A DNA stretch of 64,000 nt from Thalassobius sp965218685 (GCF_965218685.1 NZ_OZ244657.1:310001-374000), one strand, 5' to 3'; positions 24,189 through 33,595 are shown, counted from the stretch's first letter. The notes: generated from the sequence alone by a model not told the origin. Numbers and translations: made by a program.

Positions 24189-27100
24189 TTATTCCTCACC
24201 CTCCGCATCCAGGAGTTCCATGTTCAGGCCGAGGCCGCGAACTTCTTTGACAAGAACGTTGAACGATTCCGGCACGCCGGCTTCGAAGTTGTCCTCGCCT
24301 TTGACGATCGACTCGTAGACTTTCGTCCGGCCAGCCACGTCATCCGATTTCACCGTCAGCATTTCCTGCAGAGTGTAGGCGGCGCCGTAAGCTTCCAGGG
24401 CCCAGACTTCCATCTCACCAAAGCGCTGACCACCGAACTGCGCCTTACCACCCAGCGGCTGCTGAGTAACAAGCGAGTACGGACCAGTCGAACGCGCGTG
24501 GATCTTGTCGTCGACCAGGTGGTGCAGTTTCAGCAGGTACTTGATACCCACCGTCACCGGACGCGCGAACTGTTCACCAGTGCGACCGTCGAACAGGATC
24601 GACTGGCCGCTTTCGCTGAAGCCAGCCCGCATCAGGGCGTCGTTCACGTCAGCCTCTTTCGCGCCGTCAAAGACGGGCGTTGCAATCGGAACACCGCGGG
24701 TCACGTTGCCTGCGGCCTCCAGCAGCTGACCTTCGTCCATGCCTGCGATGCCTTCGTCATAGACGTCGTCACCATAGGCATGATGCATTGCTTCGCGAAC
24801 CGGCGTCAGATCACCCGAACGGCGATACTCTTGCAGAGCGTCGTCGATCTTCAGGCCCAGACCACGCGAGGCCCAGCCCATGTGGGTTTCCAGAATCTGA
24901 CCAACGTTCATACGCGAAGGCACACCCAGCGGATTCAGACAGAAATCGACCGGGGTCCCGTCTTCGAGGAACGGCATGTCCTCCATCGGAACCACGCGCG
25001 AGATCACACCTTTGTTCCCGTGACGACCAGCCATTTTGTCACCCGGCTGCAGCTTACGCTTCACCGCGATGAACACCTTGACCATTTTCATCACACCCGG
25101 GGGCAGATCGTCGCCACGGCGGACTTTTTCGACCTTGTCCTCGAAACGGGCGTCCAGAGCACGTTTCTGCACTTCGTATTGTTCGTGCAGAGCCTCGACA
25201 ACCTGGGCGTCAGCTTCTTCTTCCAGGGCCAGCTGCCACCATTGGCCGCGGGTCAGGCTGTCCAGCAATTCCTCGGTGATTTCCGAGTTTGCCTTCACGC
25301 CTTTGGGGCCTTTGACAGCGGTTTTACCCAGGATCATGCCTTTCAGACGGGCATAGATGTTGCGATCCAGGATTGCCAGCTCGTCATCACGGTCACGGGC
25401 CAGGCGTTCGACCTCTTCCCGTTCGATCTGCAGGGCACGTTCGTCTTTTTCCACACCATGCCGGTTGAAGACGCGAACCTCGACGACGGTACCGTAGTCA
25501 CCCGGTTTCACACGCAGCGAGGTATCGCGCACGTCCGAAGCTTTCTCACCAAAGATGGCGCGCAGCAGCTTCTCTTCGGGGGTCATCGGCGATTCACCTT
25601 TGGGGGTGATCTTACCGACCAGAATGTCGCCCGGTTCAACGTCCGCACCGATGTAAACGATGCCAGCCTCGTCGAGGTTGCGCAGCGCTTCTTCACCGAC
25701 GTTGGGGATGTCACGGGTGATCTCTTCCGGGCCCAGCTTGGTGTCACGGGCGGCGACTTCGAATTCCTCGATGTGGATCGAGGTAAACACGTCGTCACGC
25801 GCAATACGTTCGCTGATCAGGATCGAGTCTTCGTAGTTGTAGCCGTTCCAGGGCATGAACGCGACGATCACGTTCTTACCCAGCGCCAGTTCACCGATAT
25901 CGGTCGACGGACCATCGGCAATCACTTCGCCCTTGGTCACGGTGTCGCCCACCTTCACCAGCGGACGCTGGTTGATGCAGGTGTTCTGGTTCGAACGCTG
26001 GAATTTGCGCATCCGGTAGATATCCACACCGGCGTCGCCCAGTTCCAGATCCTCGGTGGCGCGGATCACGATACGCTGTGCATCGACCTGGTCGATGATA
26101 CCGCCACGCTCGGCCATGATGGCCGCACCAGAATCGCGAGCCACAACTTCTTCGATCCCGGTGCCGACCAGCGGCGCCTCGGCGCGCAACAACGGCACGG
26201 CCTGACGTTGCATGTTCGACCCCATCAGAGCGCGGTTAGCATCGTCGTTTTCCAGGAACGGGATCAGCGAGGCAGCGACCGAGACCAACTGCTTCGGCGA
26301 CACGTCGATCAAGTCCACGTTTTCGCGCGGCGCAAGGGTGTAATCCCCCGACTGACGGGTCGACACCAGATCGTTCACGAACTTGCCGTCCTCGTCGAGG
26401 GTCGCGTTGGCCTGAGCCACCGTGTGACGCATTTCCTCGGTCGCGGACATGTAGTGAACTTCGTCGGTCACCTTGGTTTCTTTGACCACGCGATACGGGG
26501 TCTCGATGAAGCCGTATTTGTTCACGCGGGCAAAGGTCGCCAGCGAGTTGATAAGACCAATGTTCGGACCTTCAGGCGTTTCAATCGGGCACATCCGACC
26601 ATAGTGGGTCGGGTGCACGTCGCGAACCTCAAAGCCAGCACGTTCACGCGTCAGACCACCCGGCCCAAGCGCCGACAGGCGGCGTTTGTGGGTGACTTCC
26701 GACAGCGGGTTGGTTTGGTCCATGAACTGCGACAGCTGCGAAGAGCCGAAGAATTCACGCACGGCCGCAGCGGCGGGTTTCGCGTTGATCAGATCCTGCG
26801 GCATCACGGTGTCGATCTCGACCGAGGACATACGTTCCTTGATCGCGCGCTCCATGCGCAGCAGGCCGACGCGGTACTGGTTTTCCATCAGCTCGCCAAC
26901 CGAGCGAACACGACGGTTGCCCAGGTGGTCGATGTCGTCGATGTCGCCTTTACCGTCGCGCAGCTCGACCAGGGCCTTGATGCACTGAACGATGTCTTCG
27001 CGATCCAGGGTCCGCTGGGTGTCTTCCTTGTCCAAGGCCAGGCGCATGTTCATTTTCACGCGGCCAACGGCGGACAGATCGTAACGTTCGGAATCGAAGA

Positions 27101-28325
27101 ACAGCGTGTCGAAAAGCGCGCTTGCTGCATCAACGGTCGGCGGTTCGCCGGGACGCATGACGCGGTAGATGTCCATCAGGGCGGTTTCGCGACCCGAGTT
27201 TTTATCCTGCGCCAGAGTGTTGCGGATGTAGGGGCCAACGTTGACGTTGTCGATATCCAGAACGGGGATCTCGGTGACGCCTGCGTCGATCAGATCTTGC
27301 AGGGTGCCGCCGGTGATCTCACCGTCTTTGTCCATCTCCAGCGTCAGCTCGTCGCCAGCTTCGACATAGATCGCGCCGGTTTCCTCGTTGATGATGTCCT
27401 TGGAGACAAATTTGCCAACGATCGCGCTGAAGGGGACCAGAAGATCGGTGATCTTGCCTTCGTCGATGATCTTTTTGACCGCGCGGGGGGTCATTTTCTT
27501 GCCCGCTTCGCAGATCACTTCGCCGGTCGCGGCGTCGATCAGATCCTCGGTGGGACGGGTGCCGCGGACGCGCTGCGGGAAGAACTTGGTTTCCCAACCT
27601 TCGCCTTTGCGCAGAGTGTAAGTGACGGTGTCATAGTAGGCGTCACAGATCGCTTCCTGGTCCAGACCCAGCGCATACAGAAGGGTGGTCACAGGCAGTT
27701 TGCGGCGACGGTCGATGCGCGCAAATACGATGTCCTTGGCGTCGAACTCAAAGTCCAGCCACGAGCCGCGATAGGGAATGATGCGGCAGGCAAAAAGCAG
27801 CTTACCCGAGCTGTGGGTCTTGCCTTTGTCGTGGTCAAAGAACACGCCGGGCGAACGGTGCATCTGGGACACGATCACACGTTCGGTACCGTTCACGATG
27901 AACGTCCCATTCGGAGTCATCAGGGGCATGTCGCCCATGAAAACGTCCTGTTCCTTGATGTCCTTCACCGATTTGGCGCCGGTATCTTCGTCGATATCGA
28001 ACACGATCAGACGCAGGGTGACCTTTAGCGGTGCGCCATAGGTCATGTCGCGCTGCATACATTCGTCAACGTCGTATTTCGGCTTTTCCAGCTCGTATTT
28101 CACGAACTCCAGGATTGCCGTTTCGTTAAAGTCCTTGATCGGGAACACCGATTGGAACACGCCCATGATGCCTTCGCCGTCAGTCGGCTGAAGCGCGTCA
28201 CCGGAACGCAGGAACAAATCATACGAGGATTTCTGAACCTCGATAAGGTTCGGCATCTCCAGCACTTCGCGGATTTTGCCGAAATATTTACGCAGACGTT
28301 TCTGGCCAAGGAAGCTCTGAGCCAT
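24189..28325 (-). CDS. rpoB: RNA polymerase beta subunit
   Basis: The 1378-residue catalytic partner of RpoC begins MAQSFLGQKRLRKYFGKIRE. I chose this ATG over an in-frame extension with no RpoB character; AAAGGTGACATCG lies before it. The rifampicin pocket (FGSSQLSQFMDQTNPLSEVT then HKRRLSALGP) has the wild-type Asp, His and Ser, so no rifampicin-resistance substitution is visible. The C-terminal clamp region (MNVGQILETHMGWASRGLG) is present. It follows rplL by 239 bases, a gap that contains a strong hairpin. Confidence 0.99.
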   Translation of the reverse strand: MAQSFLGQKRLRKYFGKIREVLEMPNLIEVQKSSYDLFLRSGDALQPTDGEGIMGVFQSVFPIKDFNETAILEFVKYELEKPKYDVDECMQRDMTYGAPLKVTLRLIVFDIDEDTGAKSVKDIKEQDVFMGDMPLMTPNGTFIVNGTERVIVSQMHRSPGVFFDHDKGKTHSSGKLLFACRIIPYRGSWLDFEFDAKDIVFARIDRRRKLPVTTLLYALGLDQEAICDAYYDTVTYTLRKGEGWETKFFPQRVRGTRPTEDLIDAATGEVICEAGKKMTPRAVKKIIDEGKITDLLVPFSAIVGKFVSKDIINEETGAIYVEAGDELTLEMDKDGEITGGTLQDLIDAGVTEIPVLDIDNVNVGPYIRNTLAQDKNSGRETALMDIYRVMRPGEPPTVDAASALFDTLFFDSERYDLSAVGRVKMNMRLALDKEDTQRTLDREDIVQCIKALVELRDGKGDIDDIDHLGNRRVRSVGELMENQYRVGLLRMERAIKERMSSVEIDTVMPQDLINAKPAAAAVREFFGSSQLSQFMDQTNPLSEVTHKRRLSALGPGGLTRERAGFEVRDVHPTHYGRMCPIETPEGPNIGLINSLATFARVNKYGFIETPYRVVKETKVTDEVHYMSATEEMRHTVAQANATLDEDGKFVNDLVSTRQSGDYTLAPRENVDLIDVSPKQLVSVAASLIPFLENDDANRALMGSNMQRQAVPLLRAEAPLVGTGIEEVVARDSGAAIMAERGGIIDQVDAQRIVIRATEDLELGDAGVDIYRMRKFQRSNQNTCINQRPLVKVGDTVTKGEVIADGPSTDIGELALGKNVIVAFMPWNGYNYEDSILISERIARDDVFTSIHIEEFEVAARDTKLGPEEITRDIPNVGEEALRNLDEAGIVYIGADVEPGDILVGKITPKGESPMTPEEKLLRAIFGEKASDVRDTSLRVKPGDYGTVVEVRVFNRHGVEKDERALQIEREEVERLARDRDDELAILDRNIYARLKGMILGKTAVKGPKGVKANSEITEELLDSLTRGQWWQLALEEEADAQVVEALHEQYEVQKRALDARFEDKVEKVRRGDDLPPGVMKMVKVFIAVKRKLQPGDKMAGRHGNKGVISRVVPMEDMPFLEDGTPVDFCLNPLGVPSRMNVGQILETHMGWASRGLGLKIDDALQEYRRSGDLTPVREAMHHAYGDDVYDEGIAGMDEGQLLEAAGNVTRGVPIATPVFDGAKEADVNDALMRAGFSESGQSILFDGRTGEQFARPVTVGIKYLLKLHHLVDDKIHARSTGPYSLVTQQPLGGKAQFGGQRFGEMEVWALEAYGAAYTLQEMLTVKSDDVAGRTKVYESIVKGEDNFEAGVPESFNVLVKEVRGLGLNMELLDAEGEE

Positions 28326-28504
28326 GGTCGATGTCACCTTTCGTTTCACCTCTGATCGCGCCAGCCGTCGGGCCCCGGCAGCACGTTCATCCGAAACAGG
28401 GATGTTCTGATCAATTCCCGGCCTCTGTCCCACCAGAAGCCTCCCGATCCTCGAACCTCTCCCAGGAAAAGACTTTCGCAAAAGCCTTTACCAAGACAGG
28501 TATG

Positions 28505-28532
28505 GCTGGACCCGGAAAACTCCGGGCCCAGC
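28505..28532 (-). other. Strong hairpin in the rplL-rpoB intergenic region
   Basis: A 12-pair stem with one mismatch (GCTGGxCCCGGA and complement, loop of 4) lies about 35 bases past rplL on the minus strand. No T-run follows. It resembles the partial attenuator/RNase III processing site between rplL and rpoB in E. coli in position, but the function here is inferred. Confidence 0.5.
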
Positions 28533-28564
28533 CTGAACAAACATCCGGGTTGCCCCGGCGTTTA

Positions 28565-28942
28565 TTACTTCAGTTCGACCTTGGCGCCAGCTGCTTCCAG
28601 CTTGCCTTTGATCTCTTCTGCTTCGTCTTTCGAAACCTGCTCTTTGACGGCTTTGCCGCCGGCTTCGACCAGCTCTTTGGCTTCTTTCAGGCCCAGGCCG
28701 GTGATGCCGCGGACTTCTTTGATGACGTTGATTTTCGAAGCGCCAGCTTCCAGCAGGATGACGTCGAATTCAGTCTTCTCTTCTTCAGCTGCGCCACCGG
28801 CGTCAGCAGCACCTGCGACCATGACGGCGCCGCCAGCGGCGGGCTCGATGCCGTACTCGTCTTTCAGGATGGTTTTCAGTTCTTGTGCTTCCAGCAGGGT
28901 CAGACCAACGATCTCTTCTGCCAGTTTTTTCAGATCAGCCAT
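28565..28942 (-). CDS. rplL: 50S ribosomal protein L7/L12 (bL12)
   Basis: L7/L12 forms the flexible stalk that recruits translation GTPases. The 125-residue product has the N-terminal dimerisation domain (MADLKKLAEEIVGLTLLEAQ), an alanine/glycine-rich hinge, and the C-terminal domain (INVIKEVRGITGLGLKEAKE, ending KLEAAGAKVELK). It lies 72 bases after rplJ, its stalk partner, and upstream of rpoB. Confidence 0.98.
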   Translation of the reverse strand: MADLKKLAEEIVGLTLLEAQELKTILKDEYGIEPAAGGAVMVAGAADAGGAAEEEKTEFDVILLEAGASKINVIKEVRGITGLGLKEAKELVEAGGKAVKEQVSKDEAEEIKGKLEAAGAKVELK

Positions 28943-29014
28943 TTTAGACTCTTTCCGTTTGTAGGTATGTGTTCCAACGTGAAGGTTTTGACCCCACGCA
29001 GATCAAAAGGTTGC

Positions 29015-29533
29015 TTACGCCGCCTCTGCCTTTTCCTCGATGGTAGACAGAATGGAGGCGATGTTCGAAGCAGGTGCGCCAATGGCGCCGGCGATGTTCG
29101 AGGCCGGTGCGCCGATACAACCAACGATCGAGGCAATAAGCTCCTCGCGCGAAGGCATTTTCGACACGGCCGTGACACCAGCACGGTCCAGAGCGTTCTC
29201 ACCCATTGCGCCACCAAGAATTTCAAAATTCTTGTTATCCTTGGCGAAGTCCTCGGCCACCTTGGCTGCTGCCACGGGGTCCTCGGAATAGGTTAGAACG
29301 GTCATACCCGTCAGCAGGTCTGCAATGCTTGCGCAGGGCTTTCCGTCGAGGGCGATCTTGGCGAGCCTGTTCTTGGCGACACGTACGGCACCGCCCGCAT
29401 CACGCATGCGTGCGCGCAGGTCCTGCATCTCGGCAACCGTGAGACCTGCGTAATGGGCTACGACCACAACGCCAGAGCTGTCAAAGATCTGGCCGAGTTC
29501 CTCGACCACCTTCTCTTTTTGGGCTCTATCCAC
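29015..29533 (-). CDS. rplJ: 50S ribosomal protein L10 (uL10)
   Basis: L10 anchors L7/L12 dimers to the ribosome and typically represses its own mRNA as an L10-L12 complex. The 172-residue product begins MDRAQKEKVVEELGQIFDSS with the GTG start used as the first codon, supported by TTTGGAG 7 bases upstream. The C-terminal part has the alanine/glycine-rich helix that binds L12. A long structured leader precedes it, and a terminator separates it from rplA. Confidence 0.97.
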   Translation of the reverse strand: MDRAQKEKVVEELGQIFDSSGVVVVAHYAGLTVAEMQDLRARMRDAGGAVRVAKNRLAKIALDGKPCASIADLLTGMTVLTYSEDPVAAAKVAEDFAKDNKNFEILGGAMGENALDRAGVTAVSKMPSREELIASIVGCIGAPASNIAGAIGAPASNIASILSTIEEKAEAA

Positions 29534-29690
29534 AGTTTTACTCCAAATTTGGGGGTTGCCCCCCGGCTCAGTTGAGCCGGCCTTGCGACCGGCAGCTATG
29601 TCCGACTACGGGGCAATGCCAAGACCACCCGAGGTTACCCGCGGCTAATCCGGTTTTTCCCGTCTCAGGCAGGAAATTAAGAAAGGACAC
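29534..29690 (-). promoter_or_regulatory. Putative L10 leader of rplJ-rplL
   Basis: The transcript upstream of rplJ can form competing hairpins: a perfect CCGGCTCA/TGAGCCGG stem at 29563-29580, and a GGGGG/CCCCC stem at 29551-29563 that shares bases with it, close to the ribosome-binding site. This is the expected setting for autogenous control by the L10-L12 complex. I have not verified the exact consensus. Confidence 0.45.
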
Positions 29691-29760
29691 TCCTCTCACC
29701 CACCGTCTTGGACGAATGCAAAACAGCGCACGACGAATCGCACGCTGATCAGCGAGAGTT

Positions 29761-29789
29761 TAACTAAGGGCAAATCGCACCTTCCGCAA
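29761..29789 (-). promoter_or_regulatory. Candidate promoter for rplJ-rplL-rpoBC
   Basis: On the minus strand TTGCGG and TAGTTA are spaced by 17 bases, about 230 bases upstream of rplJ and downstream of the rplA terminator. A second, weaker candidate is TAATAT near 29900. Confidence 0.4.
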
Positions 29790-29969
29790 GGGGGCGAAGC
29801 CACTTCCCTTGACAAAAAGCAAACAGGCCGTGCGTACCTTTGCGGGGCTCCGCCCTGTCGGCGCGGTGATGTGGTCCGCGCGGTTTGACTGGGGGATATT
29901 AGCACATGTTGGCATGTTTTTTCACGCTTTTTGTCTTTTGCCCGTCTCGGCCAGCCTTTGCGCAAACAA

Positions 29970-29995
29970 AAAGGCGCCCGCGAAGGGGCGCCTTT
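29970..29995 (-). terminator. Intrinsic terminator after rplA
   Basis: A 10-pair stem (AAAGGCGCCC type) and 6-base loop are followed by TTTTTGTTTG on the minus strand, 24 bases past the rplA stop codon. It separates rplK-rplA from rplJ-rplL. Confidence 0.75.
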
Positions 29996-30019
29996 CCGTA
30001 TTGGTGACAAGCGTCTCTC

Positions 30020-30718
30020 TTATTCAGAGGTGACGCTGCCCAGGTCGATCGAAACGCCCGGACCCATGGTCGAGGAGATCGCGACTTTTTTCATGTAGGC
30101 GCCTTTGGCACCTGCAGGCTTGGCCTTGGCTACGGCGCTTACGAACGCTTTGACGTTTTCGACCAGCTTGGCTTCGTCGAACGAGGCTTTGCCGACACCT
30201 GCGTGCACAACACCGGCTTTTTCAGCCTTGAACTGCACTTCGCCGCCTTTGGCTGCTTCCACGGCTGCTTTCACATCCATGGTCACGGTGCCAACTTTGG
30301 GGTTCGGCATCAGGTTGCGCGGGCCCAGGATCTTACCCAGACGGCCAACGACGGGCATCATGTCCGGGGTTGCGATGCAACGATCGAATTCAATGGTGCC
30401 GCCCTGGATGGTTTCCATCAGGTCCTCGGCACCCACGATGTCAGCGCCAGCGGCCTGAGCTTCTTCGGCTTTGGGGCCACGTGCGAACACAGCGACGCGA
30501 ACAGTCTTGCCGGTGCCGTTGGGCAGCGAAACCACGCCGCGGACCATCTGGTCCGCGTGGCGGGGGTCAACACCCAGGTTCATTGCGATTTCGACGGTTT
30601 CGTCGAACTTGGCGGTGGCGTTTGCCTTGACCAGTGCGACAGCATCTTCGACCGAGACGTCGGTTTTGCCAGCAAATGCTTCACGAGCAGCGGCGGTGCG
30701 TTTTCCGAGTTTTGCCAT
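30020..30718 (-). CDS. rplA: 50S ribosomal protein L1 (uL1)
   Basis: L1 forms the mobile L1 stalk at the E site and in E. coli represses the rplK-rplA mRNA. The 232-residue product begins MAKLGKRTAAAREAFAGKTD and carries the signature AKGGEVQFKAEKAGVVHAGV and KILGPRNLMPNPKVGTVT. It starts 1 base after the rplK stop codon, so the two are coupled. Confidence 0.98.
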   Translation of the reverse strand: MAKLGKRTAAAREAFAGKTDVSVEDAVALVKANATAKFDETVEIAMNLGVDPRHADQMVRGVVSLPNGTGKTVRVAVFARGPKAEEAQAAGADIVGAEDLMETIQGGTIEFDRCIATPDMMPVVGRLGKILGPRNLMPNPKVGTVTMDVKAAVEAAKGGEVQFKAEKAGVVHAGVGKASFDEAKLVENVKAFVSAVAKAKPAGAKGAYMKKVAISSTMGPGVSIDLGSVTSE

Positions 30719-30719
30719 C

Positions 30720-31169
30720 TTACTTCACCTCAATGCCCATGGAGCGGGCCGAGCCCAAGATGATCTGCATTGCGCCTTCAACGTCGTTGGCGTTCAGGTC
30801 TTTCATTTTCGCTTCTGCGATTTCTTTGACCTGAGCGGCGGTCACGGTAGCGACCACTTCACGACCGGGGTTTTCAGCACCACGGGGACGGTTACGCTTG
30901 CCGACGGGCTTCAGACCAGCAGCTTTCTTCAGGTAGTAAGACGCTGGGGGCGTCTTGATGTCCATGGTGAAGGACTTGTCCTGATAGTAGTTGATGATGG
31001 TCGGGCACGGGGCGCCGTTTTCCATTTCCTGCGTTTTGGCGTTGAACGCCTTGCAGAATTCCATGATGTTAATGCCACGCTGACCCAGGGCAGGACCCAC
31101 GGGCGGCGACGGGTTTGCTTGACCTGCAGGGATCTGCAGCTTCAGCGTACCAACCAGTTTCTTGGCCAT
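30720..31169 (-). CDS. rplK: 50S ribosomal protein L11 (uL11)
   Basis: L11 forms the base of the GTPase centre with L10 and is needed for the RelA response. The 149-residue product starts MAKKLVGTLKLQIPAGQANP, contains PPVGPALGQRGINIMEFCKA, and ends with the VEGAMQIILGSARSMGIEV signature. It follows nusG by 101 bases and is tightly linked to rplA. Confidence 0.98.
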   Translation of the reverse strand: MAKKLVGTLKLQIPAGQANPSPPVGPALGQRGINIMEFCKAFNAKTQEMENGAPCPTIINYYQDKSFTMDIKTPPASYYLKKAAGLKPVGKRNRPRGAENPGREVVATVTAAQVKEIAEAKMKDLNANDVEGAMQIILGSARSMGIEVK

Positions 31170-31270
31170 TTGGCCTCTCCTTTTTCCAACGCCCTTGGAA
31201 CGCGTTCCTTAGGCTCTCAGTTGTGTGGTCCGGCCGGACGCGCGCGCCCGGATCCTCCCACGGTTCAGGC

Positions 31271-31804
31271 TCAGGTCTGTTTGGTGACCTGAGTGAATTC
31301 CAGTTCGACCGGGGTTTCCCGGCCAAAGATCGAAACCGACACCTTCAGGCGCTGGTTGTCGTCGTCGACTTCTTCGATCATGCCATCGAAATCTTCGAAC
31401 GGGCCGTCGTTGACCTTCACCTTCTCACCAACTTCGAAGTTGATCAGGGTGCGCGGGGCTTCTTCGCCTTCCTGCACGCGGTTCAGGATCTGGTTTACCT
31501 CGGCGTCGCGCATCGGCATCGGGCGCCCCTGCGGGCCCAGGAAACCAGTGACGCGGTTGATCGAGCTGATCAGGTGATAGCCCTGATCCGACATCTCCAT
31601 GCGCACCAGCACATAGCCGGGCATGAAGCGGCGCTCGGTCGTGATTTTCTTGCCGCGACGCACTTCGATCACTTCTTCGGTGGGGACCAGCACTTCTTCG
31701 ATCTGGTCTTCCAGACCGTTTTCGATGACAGCGGTCCTGATCTGCTCGGCAATTTTCTTCTCGAAGTTCGAGAGAACGCTCACCGAGTACCAACGCTTTG
31801 CCAT
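31271..31804 (-). CDS. nusG: Transcription termination/antitermination factor NusG
   Basis: NusG links RNA polymerase to Rho or to the leading ribosome. The 177-residue product starts MAKRWYSVSVLSNFEKKIAE and has the NGN domain (FMPGYVLVRMEM) and a C-terminal KOW domain (FEVGEKVKVNDGPFEDFDG). It follows secE after 198 bases that hold no further gene, and precedes rplK in the conserved order. Confidence 0.98.
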   Translation of the reverse strand: MAKRWYSVSVLSNFEKKIAEQIRTAVIENGLEDQIEEVLVPTEEVIEVRRGKKITTERRFMPGYVLVRMEMSDQGYHLISSINRVTGFLGPQGRPMPMRDAEVNQILNRVQEGEEAPRTLINFEVGEKVKVNDGPFEDFDGMIEEVDDDNQRLKVSVSIFGRETPVELEFTQVTKQT

Positions 31805-32002
31805 GACGATTCAGTCCTTGCATCCCAAGGCCACAGAGGGCCAAATTCTTAATCCAGTCAGGCGGTTGCCCGCCCCTGTCCGAAACAAAAAATCGGCGTG
31901 CAACACGAATCGCCGCACGCCATGGATCGGATCAGGCCTGTCACCTACCGCCACGGGCTGAATTAATCAACCCTAGCCGCGTTGTTACAGGGCTTTTTCC
32001 TG

Positions 32003-32200
32003 TCAGCCGAACAGCGACAGCAGACCGCGCAGACCGCCGCGGATCAGCATGTCGACCAGTGCAAAGAACACGGCCGTCAACGAGGCCATGACGAACACCA
32101 TCACGGTGGTCAGCAGAACCTCTCGGCGGGTCGGCCAGACGACCTTGCCCACTTCCGAACGGGTTTGCTGAATGAATTGTAGCGGGTTTGTACGTGCCAT
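32003..32200 (-). CDS. secE: Preprotein translocase subunit SecE
   Basis: SecE is the small membrane partner of SecY. The 65-residue product has the amphipathic segment FIQQTRSEVGKVVWPTRREV and one membrane helix (LLTTVMVFVMASLTAVFFAL). This short single-helix form is normal outside enterobacteria. It lies between tRNA-Trp and nusG and has its own predicted promoter. Confidence 0.96.
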   Translation of the reverse strand: MARTNPLQFIQQTRSEVGKVVWPTRREVLLTTVMVFVMASLTAVFFALVDMLIRGGLRGLLSLFG

Positions 32201-32234
32201 GTTTTCGCATCTTTATCTGATCAGATTGCTGCGT

Positions 32235-32263
32235 CACATACGCCCCATGCCGCAGGAATTCAA
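32235..32263 (-). promoter_or_regulatory. Predicted sigma-70 promoter for secE-nusG
   Basis: On the minus strand TTGAAT and TATGTG lie exactly 17 bases apart, 35 bases upstream of the secE ATG, downstream of tRNA-Trp. Confidence 0.6.
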
Positions 32264-32353
32264 GCCCTGCGCGCGGGCGGCAACCTTTGAAGGCGTGGAA
32301 ATCCGAGAACCGGCCAGAAGGTTTCGGGCGATCGGATCGGTGTGAAAGAGAAA

Positions 32354-32429
32354 TGGCAGGGGCACCAGGGTTCGAACCCGGGACCTACGGTTTTGGAGAC
32401 CGTCGCTCTACCAGCTGAGCTATACCCCT
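32354..32429 (-). tRNA. tRNA-Trp (anticodon CCA)
   Basis: The 76-base sequence folds as a standard tRNA: acceptor AGGGGTA/TGCCCCT, D-arm GCTCAGCTGGTAGAGC, anticodon arm ACGGTCTCCAAAACCGT with anticodon CCA, and T-arm CCGGGTTCGAACCCTGG. The 3' CCA is encoded. It directly precedes secE, the position also seen in other proteobacteria. Confidence 0.98.
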
Positions 32430-32441
32430 AAAGTGGGTGGA

Positions 32442-32470
32442 CTGTTACGGAATCGCAGAAGGGATTTCAA
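32442..32470 (-). promoter_or_regulatory. Predicted promoter for tRNA-Trp
   Basis: On the minus strand TTGAAA and TAACAG are separated by 17 bases, just upstream of the tRNA 5' end. Confidence 0.6.
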
Positions 32471-32524
32471 GAGCGAAAACCGCCCGATCCTAGGAAATCC
32501 GGGTAGAGTTTCCGCGACGGGTCG

Positions 32525-33511
32525 CTAACCGCCCCGTCCAATCCAGCGCAGGCGCCAGAACAACAGCAACTGCAACATCACCAACACCCCCATGGCCCCG
32601 CACAGCCACCAGAACGCATCCTGGTCCTGCAGCCCCGGCAGCCCGGCCACGTTCACGCCGAACAGTCCGGTCAGAAACCCTAGGGGCAGAAAAACCACGC
32701 TTAGCAAAGACAGAACAAACATGTTGCGGTTCAGCCGGTCGGACAAATGGCCAGACAGTTCCTCACGCAGGATCATCGCCTGATCGCGCAGCTCGTCCAT
32801 GTCCTCGACGACGCGGGTCATCTTGACGTGCTCTTCCTGGATTTCGCGGCGAGTGGTCTTATCAATCAGGTCCAAAGGCGCCGCGATGATCGAGGCCAGC
32901 GCGTCCCGTTGCGGGCCCATGTAACGGCGCGCCGCAATAATCTGCAGCCTCATATCTACCACCTGCCGGCGCAGGGCCTCGCCCCCGTGCGCGATGACCT
33001 TGTGCTCCAGCTCTTCGGCATTTGCATCCAGCTCGCTTTGAAACCGGGCGATGTTCTGCGTCAGATGTTCGACCAGATGAACAAGAAAGGCCCCCGCGGT
33101 TTCAGGGCCGCCGCCGGCCCCCAGGGCGCGGCTGATGTTTTCGATCGCCCGCACCCGCCGACGCGAGATCGTCACGATTCGATGCGCGTCGACCCACATC
33201 CTGACTGAGACCATGTCCTCGGGGTCTTCCCCCTCGTTGAGGTTGATCTCGCGCAGGATCAGCATCATGCCGCTGCCCAAAACATTCATACGCGGGCGGG
33301 TGTCCGCATCCAAAAGCGCCTCAATCGCCTGCGGGTCAAGGTAATCCAGATGCTCTGCGATCCATGTGTCGACACCGTGGCCGGTCCCATCCAGGTGGAC
33401 CCAGGCAGGCGCATCAGCGCGCAAGGTCTGCACCAGGACATCCTCGGACTGCACAGGTCCGCGGTCGTCCCCCTGCAAAGCGAAAGCATAGGTCACAAAG
33501 GAAGGTTCCAT
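32525..33511 (-). CDS. CorA-family divalent cation transporter, ZntB-like
   Basis: The 328-residue product is a CorA-superfamily channel/transporter. It has a large soluble N-terminal domain with a long helical part (ELDANAEELEHKVIAHGG) and two C-terminal membrane helices. The motif between them is GVNVAGLPG, the variant found in zinc-transporting ZntB-like proteins rather than the GMN of CorA. Zinc transport is therefore likely but inferred. The start was set at the ATG 7 bases after GGAG. It is co-directional with, and just downstream of, tuf copy 2. Confidence 0.85.
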   Translation of the reverse strand: MEPSFVTYAFALQGDDRGPVQSEDVLVQTLRADAPAWVHLDGTGHGVDTWIAEHLDYLDPQAIEALLDADTRPRMNVLGSGMMLILREINLNEGEDPEDMVSVRMWVDAHRIVTISRRRVRAIENISRALGAGGGPETAGAFLVHLVEHLTQNIARFQSELDANAEELEHKVIAHGGEALRRQVVDMRLQIIAARRYMGPQRDALASIIAAPLDLIDKTTRREIQEEHVKMTRVVEDMDELRDQAMILREELSGHLSDRLNRNMFVLSLLSVVFLPLGFLTGLFGVNVAGLPGLQDQDAFWWLCGAMGVLVMLQLLLFWRLRWIGRGG

Positions 33512-33595
33512 CGGGGGCTCCGGTCTGATTGGCGCGATCAGGATACAGACCAAACCGGCACCATCAAGCCTCTGCAATTCCCCGTGGCATGCAAA

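Noticed and set aside
19796..24250. Open frame of nearly 1500 codons on the plus strand opposite rpoC
   Set aside because: It is antisense to a gene with full RNA-polymerase motifs, has the biased composition expected when GC-rich codons are read in reverse, and shows no domain or start signal. The same applies to the long frames opposite rpoB (23997-28028), fusA (15554-18961), parC and groEL.
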